Assembly (NCBI RefSeq): GCF_029784165.1
Contig: NC_073696.1
Location: 47,305,897 to 47,369,896 of the forward strand
DNA: 64,000 bases
Reading direction: 5' to 3'
DNA from: Wyeomyia smithii
Taxonomy: Eukaryota > Arthropoda > Insecta > Diptera > Culicidae
Shown: in pieces, positions 40,717 through 53,170 of the stretch
How the letters are laid out: each line of letters begins with the position of its first letter
Position numbering within the stretch: the first letter of the stretch is position 1
The notes under the pieces: model-generated
What the model was told of the DNA's origin: nothing
Seen by the model: only the letters and a program-made list of their open reading frames with translations
The model's database searches: none
Program-made: the position numbers and the translations under genes

Positions 40717-40960
40717 AAAAAAAAAAACATACAAAAAAAACCGCTTGGTGACAATCTAAGATGAAACGCCAATCGAGGTCGAGCGTGTGGCTTGTGATAG
40801 TTTTGAGAAGCGTTTGCTGGCCATAATCAAATCCAAAGGCGAAGATTTGAGATGAACTGATTCAACTGTAACTTTATTACTCTACCATGATAAAAAAAAG
40901 AGCCAGAGAAGAAATATCCATTGTATCATTTTCACGGTGACACCCTGTAGAACGGCGGTA

Positions 40961-41096
40961 TTTTATACTGACCGACGTTTTAAAATTAATCAGTGAAATT
41001 TCAAGATAAAACTGCCAGGAATTAAACATTAAAAGGCATCAATATATTTTCCTAAAGATATCTTTAATCAGTGACGAAACGTCGGACAGTATAAAA
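40961..41096. repeat. Short hairpin element, 20-bp inverted ends
   Basis: TTTTATACTGACCGACGTTT at 40961-40980 pairs with 41077-41096 (19 of 20 positions). TAATCAGTGA is also present near both ends. At 136 bp this may be a tiny MITE or a deletion product of one. It lies 13 bp beyond the mariner right end. Confidence 0.6.
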
Positions 41097-41172
41097 ATTA
41101 GGAAACTAGTAGGCAATGGGGATTTCTAGAAATTCTTTCAAGGATAAACAGATCAGCACTCGTCTCTTCTAT

Positions 41173-41488
41173 TTTTTTTTTATTCTCGCTTATTTACCGT
41201 CGGTCTAATTCCGCCACTGTTGTTGTGCCAATCACCGACGCCCGGGGAGGCGACTCCACCCAGGACCCTAACTCACGACCAGTTGATTAACGGACCGGCG
41301 CCAACGGCTTTACTTCCTCATGCGATGGAAGGCGTGATCCCAGAGATTTTTCGCCTCAGAAAATCTCCCGGTGTCGGCTAGGATTGAATCTAGACCATTT
41401 GGATTGGTTTGGTGAGTGGATCACGCCACCTCACAACCATCGACACCTAGGTCGGCGGTGGGATTCGAACCCAGGCGTCGAGCGTGGC
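41173..41488 (-). mobile_element. tRNA-derived SINE, copy A
   Basis: On the minus strand the element begins with a tRNA-like head whose B box complements GGGATTCGAACCC (about 41459-41471). It ends in a T-run on the plus strand at 41173, the poly(A) side. A 12-bp duplication CGTCTCTTCTAT flanks it (41161-41172, 41489-41500). It is the same family as the plus-strand copy at 52638-52960. It resembles the mosquito Feilai type, but I cannot confirm the family name. Confidence 0.88.
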
Positions 41489-41500
41489 CGTCTCTTCTAT

Positions 41501-44016
41501 AATTAAAATTAATTTGTTATGCAAAAATATAGAAAAAAGCCCCCTTAGCCCCCAGTATTCATATGTAATAGAAATAAAAATTATAAACTGACAAACAGTA
41601 ATCAAATGCATTTAACTATGGTCGATGGAATTATTCTATTTGTACTGGGAAAATACCATTTTCACTCCAAGGCTGCTGCAACTAAGTACAACAATTATGC
41701 GTAAGGAAAATTGGGCCAATTGGCTTGAAATCGTGTCTTCTACCATTTTGATATTTGCGGTAGAGAAATGTGCCAAACATATAAAAAATTCATGGGGGAT
41801 ATTCGACCTTGAAATTATTCCTCAATTTTCATCACACAATCAAAATGTTAGTGTTAATTATCACATCACAAAAATTTTGTACATTTTGGAACAATTCGCT
41901 TTTCACAGAATGTACACCAGTATATTGATGAAAGGCGTATTTCTACGTCAGTAATGTTCCCATGCGTACAATTTACTAAGTCCGGGCATGTGCAAAGTTA
42001 CATCCCAATACAAGATAGCTGAATAATATTTACGTTTTACTAAAAGTCCCAGAGAAACATTTTCAATTTCCCCTCCTCAGCAAAACGAAGTTCCGGGCCG
42101 CAAGTTGGATTGGTGTCCGCTCAGTGAGCTGAAAAGGTTAAGGATCCATCGAGTAGCGATACATTTTAAATGTTTTCCCGCCCCTAGTAAATAAGCAAGT
42201 CATTACCATCCATGCGATAGTTCCGAACAGCTATTTCAATACCTCAAACCAAATACCAATTTATAACTTCGCAAAAGTTGAGAACCGATACCGTTCAACC
42301 CTCCTACGGCACCCGATCGGGAGCTATTTCCATTTTCAGTTAGAGTAATGCGTCCCAGCGTCTGTAAATAATGTTGATTGATTATGCTTGAAAAACAAAA
42401 CTCTCTGGCTTCCACCCCGCAGCAGGTGAAATAACTCATCGTTCGTACCAAAGTAGGTACATTGGTGTGGTGTTCCTATGGGTATCAGAAAGTAAAGACC
42501 TTGCTGTACGTATCTGGTAGAAATGAAAACAAATTGATTTATCAGCACTTACATACGCAAAGGAAGCATCAGAAAAGATGTTTGATTTTCATGAGCACAT
42601 GAGGACATTGCGTTATACTGAGACAGCAGGACTTATCATGACGCCAGACGTTGACAATCTTTGGGCCGAGCATTTGATAGCATTTTTTAACTAGAGACAG
42701 TTATGAGTGTCATTCAAGCACCCACACTGCAGACAAATATTTTCTTTATTTCTCTTGGTAACACGATATGCGTTACGGTGGTCGAGCATTAACCATCGTC
42801 ATTCACCGTGGCGTCTAACTTTTTAGCTACTACCAGAGCTTTGCAGAATGGGTTTCCGGTGCGCTTTTCCACATCCGTAATTTCTTTTTCTTATTGCTGC
42901 TACATCGACATCTTTTCGAGGGTAAGAATAGGAAAAAGAGTATTATTCACTGTAATGTGGGTGTTATTCACTGGACAGAGTATTACTAACCCACTAACAA
43001 TCTTCCGTCTCTGGTTGTCGTGAAGCAGCTTAACAATGATGTACCAAGAGAGCGTGCCAGCATTTCGTGGGAATGTGCAATGAACGATCCGCATATATGG
43101 ATGAAAATTTCCGTCGCTGAGCTTGGTGAAATTCCTGTATTACTGATGCAACGGGATTTGCATACTAGTAGGGTTGATTCACTCTCAGTAGTACCAAAAA
43201 ATAGTTGGATAATGGGCTGTTTAGACTGGTACGAGTAACGCGAAATGTTGAGAACAGAATAATCAGCACGGTCCGTGACATACGAATGAGAGTTATAACG
43301 GTAAACTTGTTACTTAGAATGCAAATAATCTTAGGCTAGTGAACCTAATTATATTCTGAATATTATGGCACATTTTAGTAATGATAACTTTAACATCTGA
43401 GTAAGAATGTTTATGACAACAACATGACATTTCCGGTTTAGGTGCACCGTTTTAGTTGCATAGTTTTTTTTTATTTTCTAGCAATTTTCCAGGAAGCTCT
43501 GCAAGTTCTGCGTTTTTGTTATTATTTTTGTATGCCACAAAACGTCTGAATAACAACTTTCCACGGATTGCCTCCTTATCAATTTACCGCGAACTTATAA
43601 TTGCCACAGTAGAGCCAGAAGGAATGTTCATGACTTTTTCTGCTTCTCAAGAATAAATTTTTATACCTTTGTACATAATTTCGGGTCGGTGCACAAAGTT
43701 CCTTACATGGTCTGATTCGAAGCGAGTCAACGACCGGCAACAAATCGTTAACAATTTTCAATCTTTGAAAAGGAACCCAGCTGAGACAGTTAACAGCCTT
43801 AGCATGGAAAGGCAAATCGCATTCCCTTTTGACAGCAGTTGGGTACCCGGGTGAAGGCATACCCTACCGAAAAGTGTTCGCAACACTAACAAATGCCACC
43901 AGTCACTCACGTAAATTGCGTTACCCATTTTGAAAGCATTTCCTTATAAAAAATTAAAAGCAAACACAAGATAACGGAAAAGGATTCGTCACGATGCTTG
44001 CTGCAAACAGTCGTTC
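41501..44016. other. Intron 1, nothing recognised
   Basis: Noncoding DNA. The larger open frames have no recognisable motif, and I find no terminal repeats. Confidence 0.4.
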
Positions 44017-46744
<2,728 letters not shown>

Positions 46745-47983
46745 AAGGGTGTCCACGATGAAATTGCCACACCAATTGCTCTAACTTTTTAACCGTTGGG
46801 TAGAATCTAATGAAAATTTGGGTGGATTTAGTTCATAGTGCATTATTTACATCCTGCAAGTTTTAAAGTTCTGTGATCAAAACTTGCGGAAATGGAGTCG
46901 AAAGAACAGCTCGTGCGTGATAAAATCTTGCACATTCATCACGAGAACAAGGATCTCTCGCGTCGTTCCATCGCTAAAACATTGGGAATCGCGAATTCCA
47001 CGGTGTCGCGAATGATTAAGCGGTTCGAGGAACGATTGACCACCGATCGGAAGCCCAGAAGTGAAGGAAAAAGTATTCCGTACAGCACCAAAAATCACAA
47101 CCGCGTAGTTGGGGCCTTCAACCGAAACCCGAACGCCTCCGTTCGGGATGTGGCTAAGAAGCTGCACCTAAGCCGAAGTTTTGTCCAGAAGGCCAATACT
47201 AAGGCTGGGCTTCGAACGTTCAAGGTACAAAAGGCCCCTGATCGCGACGAGAAGCAGAACAAGTCCACACAAACCCGTGCCAGGAAGTTGTACCTCAACA
47301 TGCTGACGAAAGTTGAATGCTGCATCATGGACGACGAAACATATGTGAAGGTCGACTTCAAACAGATCCCCGGCAACCTGTTTTTCACGGCCAAGGATAA
47401 GTTCAGCGTTCCGGAGCATGTCCGCACTCAGAAGATGTCCAAATTTGCGAAGAAATTCCTGGTTTGGCAAGCCATCTGCACGTGCGGGAAGCGGAGTGCA
47501 CCTTTCGTGACCCAGGACACGATGAACGGACAGGTGTACATGAAAGAGTGCCTCCAGAAGCGGCTGCTTCCTCTCCTGAAGGCCCACAACGTCCCAACAA
47601 TCTTCTGGCCGGATTTGGCCTCATGCCACTCCAAGGACGTGCTGAAGTGGTATGCGGACAATAAGGTCAATTTCGTGCCGAAAATGTTCAACCCTTCCAA
47701 CACTCCGGAGCTCCGCTCCATCGAAAAGTACTGGGCGATTATGAAGCAGCACCTTCTCAAACAACTTAAGGTAGTGAAGACAGTCGACGAACTGAAGAAA
47801 GTATGGGTTTACATGCAAAAACCGGTTGATTCACAGGCTGTGCACAATCTTACGGCCGGGGTTAAGGCCAAGGTGCGGGCATTTGCGTATGGACTGTAAA
47901 TTTGTAAATGTTGATGGCAATCGGATGAAAACTCGAATTTTGCGAATCAATTTTGTGTGTGGCAATTCATCGTGGACACCCTT
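46745..47983 (+). mobile_element. Intact Tc1/mariner transposon, 1239 bp
   Basis: The inverted ends begin AAGGGTGTCCACGATGAA and continue with TTGCCACAC, differing by one extra A in the left copy. TA flanks both sides (46743-46744, 47984-47985). There are 147 bp of leader before an uninterrupted transposase gene and 84 bp after it. Full length, paired TIRs and an open reading frame indicate a young, potentially autonomous insertion. It contrasts with the other mariners in this window, which are all broken. Confidence 0.93.
46892..47899 (+). CDS. Tc1/mariner-superfamily transposase (ITmD37E-like)
   Basis: 335 residues, starting at the first ATG in the transposon (context GCGGAAATGG). Residues about 8-45 form a first helix-turn-helix (RRSIAKTLGIANSTVSRMIK), and 82-105 a second (ASVRDVAKKLHLSRSFVQKA). 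The catalytic DDE domain follows: IMDDETY (about 146-151), FWPDLASCH with Asp241, and ELRSIEKYW with Glu278. I count 36 residues between Asp241 and Glu278. The motif words WPDLASxH and PELRxIEKYW are those I associate with the mosquito ITmD37E family, and one residue seems absent in the HSKDVL stretch. The protein would bind the TIRs and cut and paste the element at TA sites. No frameshift or stop. Confidence 0.93.
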   Translation: MESKEQLVRDKILHIHHENKDLSRRSIAKTLGIANSTVSRMIKRFEERLTTDRKPRSEGKSIPYSTKNHNRVVGAFNRNPNASVRDVAKKLHLSRSFVQKANTKAGLRTFKVQKAPDRDEKQNKSTQTRARKLYLNMLTKVECCIMDDETYVKVDFKQIPGNLFFTAKDKFSVPEHVRTQKMSKFAKKFLVWQAICTCGKRSAPFVTQDTMNGQVYMKECLQKRLLPLLKAHNVPTIFWPDLASCHSKDVLKWYADNKVNFVPKMFNPSNTPELRSIEKYWAIMKQHLLKQLKVVKTVDELKKVWVYMQKPVDSQAVHNLTAGVKAKVRAFAYGL

Positions 47984-47985
47984 TA

Positions 47986-48784
47986 TATAGGTACCTTTTC
48001 CGTGAGAGGTCGCGTATAAACAATGCAATTCTGCTCCTAATTCGTGCATTGCGTTCAGGCTGATTAAATTCTGATAATTTTTTATAATACCAGTAGGACA
48101 AGTAGCACCCTCTGACATTAAAAATATTTTCGGTAAATGTATAATTTGGTTCAAATTTCGATATAAACAGTTGAACTGTTTTAGTACTGAGGTTCGGCAC
48201 TTCAGCTAATGTTATAAAAGTTATATTTTTTACTGCCTCATTCTTCTTAAAAAGAAAACAATAATAAGGCCGTTACAAATTTTAGTTTTATTATATATTA
48301 ATGGAGACGCATGGTTGTTTTGAAAGCAATACAGTTAACATGGTTTGATATGGAAAAGTTGTTATAAGAAAACTTTTTTTTTTTGATAATGCCCATTTTG
48401 TAATGTTAAGAAGAGTGTTAGGCAACTGGATCGAATTGAGTTTAATAAAACTCGGCAATGACCGTTTGTAGTAAAATCAACTTTTTTTTTTTCATCTAAT
48501 GTTTTATATTTTCATTTTTTAAATAAAAAATCAAACAATTTCCTGTAAGCTATTCCTTGATAGATCTGATCTGATTTTGAAAAAAGTGTAAAAACTTCAA
48601 ATCTTTGCAAATATCAGTCTGAACAAATTTTCGAAAAATAAAGTCTACAAAGTTACTTAGTTAAGTGTAGCATAAACCCCTGCAAAGTTTTATAAAGTTC
48701 TAAAAGAGTAAGTCTGGTCGAGCTGATGCCAAATACGTCTAAATAAAAAAACATTCAGGAACTCTTGGTTTGAAAATCGTCAAA
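47986..48784. other. Intron 1, nothing recognised
   Basis: AT-rich DNA with poly(T) and poly(A) runs. No coding or RNA gene signal. Confidence 0.4.
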
Positions 48785-48905
48785 CAAGGTACGTTGCTGG
48801 TATAACAGGTCAGTCGTTGTATGTTCAAATCCCGGTTCGGAAAAGACTGTTAATGTGATTAGAATCGTAGTCTAGCTACAGAGTAATCCAGTACACCGCC
48901 ACGTC
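48785..48905 (+). mobile_element. Diverged tRNA-derived SINE (SINE200-like) head
   Basis: GGTACGTTGCTGGTATAACA, then GTATGTTCAAATCCCGGTTC and AGACTGTTAATGTGATTAGA, match the better-preserved SINE at 51496-51701 in order, with many substitutions. The B-box-like GTTCAAATCCC is intact. The 3' boundary is uncertain. It is a relic rather than a tRNA gene, because no acceptor stem closes. Confidence 0.65.
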
Positions 48906-50500
48906 TTGTAAAATCAAACTAAATATATAATTTTACCGAGATTTTTAAACTTCTTCAAAGCTAAATTTTAATTCTAATGTACGTCCAGCAAACCTATAAA
49001 TCATTCTAAGTATTATTCATCGCTAGCTTCAGCTTTGTCCCATCATTCTAGCAGAGCTCGAATACTAAAATGATTAGTCAAGTGACTACGAGATGTAAAC
49101 CCTTCAAAGAACCGCGTCTGTCGATGTGCGCTTGCTATCTCGATGGTCTATATTTTAAAATACTTGGATGTTTCGGGTGAAGAATGGATTTCGTGCATTG
49201 TTCGCATAGAATCGCGTCGTCTTACAAGAAAAATACTCATAGTTTGTCTTAGAATTGAGCGAGCTCCGCACGCAAACTATCAAATTCCGTCGCTTACTAT
49301 GGCGACAAGATAAATAATTCCGACGCAGTTCTGGAGATGCAGAAAAAAACGGTTACGGTTCGACCGTTTAGCCGGAAATCGCTCGCGCGTTGCTTCTGTA
49401 TGAGTGCATCGCAAATCTAAGTAGGTTTCGTTCGGTCAATAACTATCGTGATTACTCTAATTACTACACAATGTATACTTTTTGAAGAATCACGGTTGTC
49501 GGCATCTCAATGCTTCTGATGATGAATGGACCTAGCGCACACCGATCGTTTGGGCTCGCGGTGTTTGACAAGACCGGTTATCCTTTGTCATCGTTCGTCT
49601 TCGTAATAAATTAACTTCATGCGCAACTTTGTTCGATTCCATCACTTACCACGATGACACAAACCTTCCCTTTCCGTCGCAGTCGTGGAGATGCAGAGAT
49701 AAACTCGATCTTCGAAAACAACGACTGTTATACCTTCTTCCTTACAATATCCTTCCTCGTACTAACGACCGTAATGACGTAGTCGGCGCCGTTATAGACC
49801 TATACGAAGTGGAAGCTACTGAATTGTTGTACATTGAAGATGGTGAACTAATTCCAAGTTGTCATGTACTTGAATCTTTGTGCAACTTTACTAGCTGAGG
49901 TCCATAACGGAGAAGCAACTTCGGAATGTGCGGTCGTCAAGCTTGAGCTCTTTCTAGCAGAGCAATTCGAGCTTAACCGTTTCGATAAAAGTGGTCGTCT
50001 TTAGGGGCTATCCACGAAACATGCCTTTTTTCACATGAGCAGCCAGACCAGTAGTTCCCGACCTTTCTGTCTCCGCTAGCCCTATTGCTAGATACAAAGA
50101 GCTCCGCGGCTTCCTTTGTAAAGCACAAAGAGCCTAGCGGTCATTCAGAAGAATTTCAGGTAAAAGTTTTCCAATACGAGGCTGTGATTGTTAGTCTCAT
50201 TTCATCTTGTACGTCTTATTTGTTCCACGTCTTGGCCTTAATTTGCAGAAGCGTTGAAAATCCGCTCCCATATAGGTATACATAAGGAAAATTAATTCAC
50301 CCTTTAAATTCACCAAGGCATTCGATGAACTTCGAGGCCCCCTTGCCGGCCGCAGACCCTCGTACTACGGAACGAGAGCTTAAAATCGTGGACTTTTTTT
50401 TTCATTTACTCACTTGATACTGGTTTTATTGAAAAACGATCTTGAGAAGATGTTTCGTATATAAAAAGCCAAAGAGAATGACAACGAGTTCGGAACTCCA
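48906..50500. other. Unassigned region with a decayed ~345-bp duplication
   Basis: Two stretches, about 49265-49345 and about 49610-49695, share CCrTCrCTTACyAyGryGAC and CGCAGTykTGGAGATGCAGA in order, so a unit of about 345 bp seems duplicated and decayed. An open frame at 49629-49898 contains DVVGAVIDLYEVEATELLYI, which I do not recognise. The higher GC content than the surroundings suggests an old coding remnant, possibly of a retroelement. No function can be assigned. Confidence 0.4.
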
Positions 50501-52140
50501 CCGCTAATGACGCTGTAAAATCTTACTTTTCAGTCTTGCACTTTGGGGCAATGGGTTTTCAGCAAAATTGTAGATAATATTGTCACAAAAAACCGTGTTG
50601 AAGACACTTTGCGTGACAGAACGTTTCAAATTAGACTAATCCTTAAAATTATGTTTGCTTTGGTGACAGAACGTTTCAAATTAGACTAATCCTCAAAATT
50701 ATATTTTATTGAATATCTAGAAAAATGTACGATTTAGAAGGCAATAACATTCGGCGCATATTTGTATACATCAAAATACACAACTTTGTAGAAGACACCA
50801 GAAAGATAGCTTCTACAAAGACCGAGTTATTTCAAAACATGTAAGAAAATTATCATGTTTTGAACATCTACAAAAGACAAATAAGCAGATGTAACCTGCA
50901 TAGGATGAATTACACTGGTCGACAAAAAGGAAGAAAAAAGCTCAAAATAGATGTCATGAACAGACTATAGCTTTTCAAGCATTCCTATGAATTTTGGAGC
51001 TTCTAGTGTATGCAGAACTGCGTCAAAATTTAGCAGAAAAAATTGCTCGCCGGATTCGTCGCTTCTACGTTGGCTTACGGGAAAACTCATCTAATTCTCT
51101 GAAAAAGCTATCTTTGCTAGAAGCACCAAGGTTCGCAGGAATGATTAATAAGCTATAATCTTTCTTTTTTTTTTCACTTTGAGCTCTAGGAAAAAACCTG
51201 TGTTTACCACCCAGTCAACATTTGTATACGCATATTCGTGTTTCGATTGAAATATCCGTACTCATATATATCATACAAGCTCGCATAAGCTGCGCAAAAA
51301 CAGCATACGCGTACTAATAGTATGCATTGTCGATGTATAATAATATCCGATTGAAGGCGTTTTATTTCATATTGTCTTAGGATTCTAAGCTTGAAATCGC
51401 AAATCAGTAAGTAGCTTCCGGCATTATATACGATAAAAAACTGACTTTTGCTCGTGATATCAAGCGCTATATACGATATAGACTTCGTTGAGATAAAGCA
51501 AAGCAAAGCCTTGGTGCTACATTCCGTTTCGGAATTCGACCTTCTGTTTTACTATACACAGACTTCGCAGCCGACAGTTAAGTGTACAGGGCAATTGCGG
51601 GGCTAGCGCTACGATCCTACTGACACTAACAGTCTCTCCCGAGCCGGGACTCGAACATACGACGACTGGCTTGTTAGGCCAGCATCGTACCTCGAGACCA
51701 GCGTTGAGATATACTTACGAAAATTTTCATTCATTGATATACAATTTGTGGTAGACTGGGCAGTGTTACGAAGTTGATTGAAACGTTTGTTCCTTCCAGT
51801 ATCTTCTTTGCCTTAAAACATATTTTTCACATTTTTTTACCTTAACTAGCTCGTGTAGAAGCTATCTTTTGTGTATCCTCTTCAAGTTGTGTGTTTCGAT
51901 GACTCACAAATATATGCTGAACATTGTTGCCAGGCCTTCTAAATGCTACATTCTTTCGATATTTAATAAAATCTAAATTGAAGGAATAGTATAATTTAAA
52001 GCGTCCAGAATAGGAAGAGTTCGAAGGAATGTGTCTTCAGTACTGTTTCGTGACAAATTTATCCACAACTTTGCTAAAGATACTATCTAAAGTGTAGGAC
52101 TGAAAAGTTATATATTGCAGCGATACTAGCGGCTGTACCT
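50501..52140. mobile_element. Foldback element with ~340-bp imperfect inverted arms
   Basis: The left arm, about 50501-50835, contains TTTTCAGTCTTGCACTTT, TTTATTGAATATCTAG and GAAAGATAGCTTCTAC. It pairs in order with the right arm, about 51800-52140, which contains GTAGAAGCTATCTTTTGTG and AAAGTGTAGGACTGAAAA. In the left arm a 45-bp block, GGTGACAGAACGTTTCAAAT plus flank, is tandemly doubled (about 50615-50706). No transposase lies between the arms. A SINE occupies part of the interior. Confidence 0.65.
51496..51701 (-). mobile_element. tRNA-derived SINE, SINE200-like, 206 bp
   Basis: Read on the minus strand, a tRNA-like head carries GGTACGATGCTGGCCTAACA and the B box GTTCGAGTCCC. It is followed by GTGTCAGTAGGATCGTAGCG, GCAATTGCCCTGTACAC and a CCAAGGCTTTGCTTTGCTTT tail. 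A 10-bp duplication CGTTGAGATA flanks it (51486-51495, 51702-51711). Length and body match what I recall of the Anopheles SINE200 group, which has relatives in other mosquitoes. It is inserted inside the foldback element at 50501-52140. Confidence 0.85.
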
Positions 52141-52189
52141 TTTGTTGAGTTAAGTTCCAAACTTAAACTTGTTGTCATTCTTTAGGGCC

Positions 52190-53170
52190 TTTCATAAACT
52201 AAATATCTTCTGAAGATATTCTGAAGAGTAAATGAAAAAAGTTTACGATTTTGAGCCCTCGTACCACTGTTGGGATTGGGAACCACTGAGCTTGACCATG
52301 TGCCTTCAAACGGAACAAGTATGAATCGGAGAGTGCAATATCTGAGGAATATGGCGATTGAGGTAGGATTGAGGTTTCTATGTATATTTTTGGCCGACTT
52401 TGGCAGTGTGAGACCAAGCGTTGTCATGCAGTAAAATCACTTTTTTACTCGTACTGTGGTCGTTTTTCACGCAGTATTCGGGTTAATCGCATCAATTGAA
52501 ATCGATGCCGTTCCCAAGTGATGGTTTTGTTTGGTTTCAAAAGCTTATTAGAAATAACACCAACCTGGTCCTACCCAATACACAGCATAAACTTCGCAGC
52601 GTGTATATTTTACCGAGCCGACAATGTAGAGGCATGAGCGGGGACCTAGTGTGGTTGGTAACGTCTCCGCCAACCACGCTCGACGCCTGGGTTCGAATCC
52701 CACCGCCGACATAGGTGTCGATGGTTGTGAGGTGGCGTGATCCACTCACAACCAACCCAACTGGTCTAGATTCAATCCTAGCCGACACCGGGAGATTTTC
52801 TGAGGCGATCGCATGAGGAAGTAAAGCCGTTGGCGCCGGTCCGTTAATAAACGGGTCGTGAGTTAGGGTCCTGGGTGTGGAGTGGCCTCCCTGGGCGTCG
52901 GTGATTGGCCACAAAAGTGGCGGAACTAGACCGACGGAAAATAAGCGAGAATAAAAAAAAAATGTAGAGGCATGACCGGACAGTCCCCATAACTTTTTCC
53001 TTTTTGTGTCGCTGTGATGAATCAATTTTGCATCACTCTTCCCTTCCTTTTTTGCCACATTGGCATAGAGCCTCATCGAGCAATTTCTCCAATTCTGCGT
53101 ATTCAAAAGTTTTTGGACCTCCTTCACGCAGGCAGTCGTCAATATCGAAATTACTGTCTTTAAAGTGACG
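52190..53170 (-). pseudogene. Dead mariner transposase split by a SINE
   Basis: On the minus strand the order is FDIDDCLREGGPKTFEYAEL with EKLLDEALCQ (about 53155-53030), then IHHSDTKRKKLWGLSGHAST (about 53020-52965). The SINE follows, then SVKYTRCEVYAVYWVGPGW, LLKPNKTITWER, LMRLTRILREKRPQYE and LPQSPYSSDIALSDSYLFRL (down to about 52310). This is an irritans/cecropia-like DD34D mariner. The third catalytic aspartate region SSDIALSDS is recognisable. The QHDNARPH box is degraded, and stops and shifts are frequent. Terminal repeats were not located. Confidence 0.8.
52638..52960 (+). mobile_element. tRNA-derived SINE, copy B, in dead mariner
   Basis: The tRNA-like head has an A box around CTAGTGTGGTTGG and the B box GGGTTCGAATCCC (about 52689-52701), then a body with GAGATTTTCTGAGGCGATCG and a short poly(A). 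The perfect 15-bp duplication AATGTAGAGGCATGA lies at 52623-52637 and 52961-52975. It is the same family as copy A at 41173-41488 but in the opposite orientation, and close in sequence. The perfect duplication means the insertion is more recent than the decay of its mariner host. Confidence 0.9.

Larger units (their letters stand above)
34538..40740 (+). mobile_element. LOA-type non-LTR retrotransposon, degenerate, nested in mariner
   Basis: The order is Gag-like ORF1 remains (about 34690-35560), a linker, endonuclease (about 37320-37712), reverse transcriptase (about 38640-39540), RNase H (about 39740-40110), a C-terminal region with CRFC, a short 3' UTR, a U6-like segment and poly(A). A LINE with RT followed by RNase H fits the LOA, I or R1 group, and LOA is my best match. 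The mariner bases CCGCT appear before the LINE (34533-34537) and after its poly(A) (40741-40745), a possible short target duplication. The 5' end has a doubled unit GGCACCCTTTCACAGTATTC at 34561-34604. Multiple stops and later insertions (37928-38635, about 38822-39062) show it is dead. Confidence 0.7.
34132..40947 (+). mobile_element. Internally deleted mariner split by a LINE
   Basis: The ends are 27-bp inverted repeats with three mismatches, both starting CAGGGTGTCACCGTG. TA lies on each side (34130-34131 and 40948-40949). The mariner itself is only about 0.6 kb, at 34132-34537 and about 40741-40947. The left part encodes a frame-shifted transposase N-terminus (DPARSAKK, then IAREMNMSHNTMHKIL). 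The right part encodes a C-terminus reading EVERVACDSFEKRLLAIIKS. The catalytic core is absent, so the copy was already internally deleted, or the deletion accompanied the LINE insertion at 34538. Confidence 0.75.

Noticed and set aside
46877..47818. Several long frames antisense to the mariner transposase
   Set aside because: They are shadows of the high-GC transposase gene on the plus strand and have no family motifs.
51620..51701. Possible functional tRNA gene (minus strand)
   Set aside because: The tRNA-like head is followed by a SINE body and flanked by a 10-bp target duplication, so it is a retroposed SINE.
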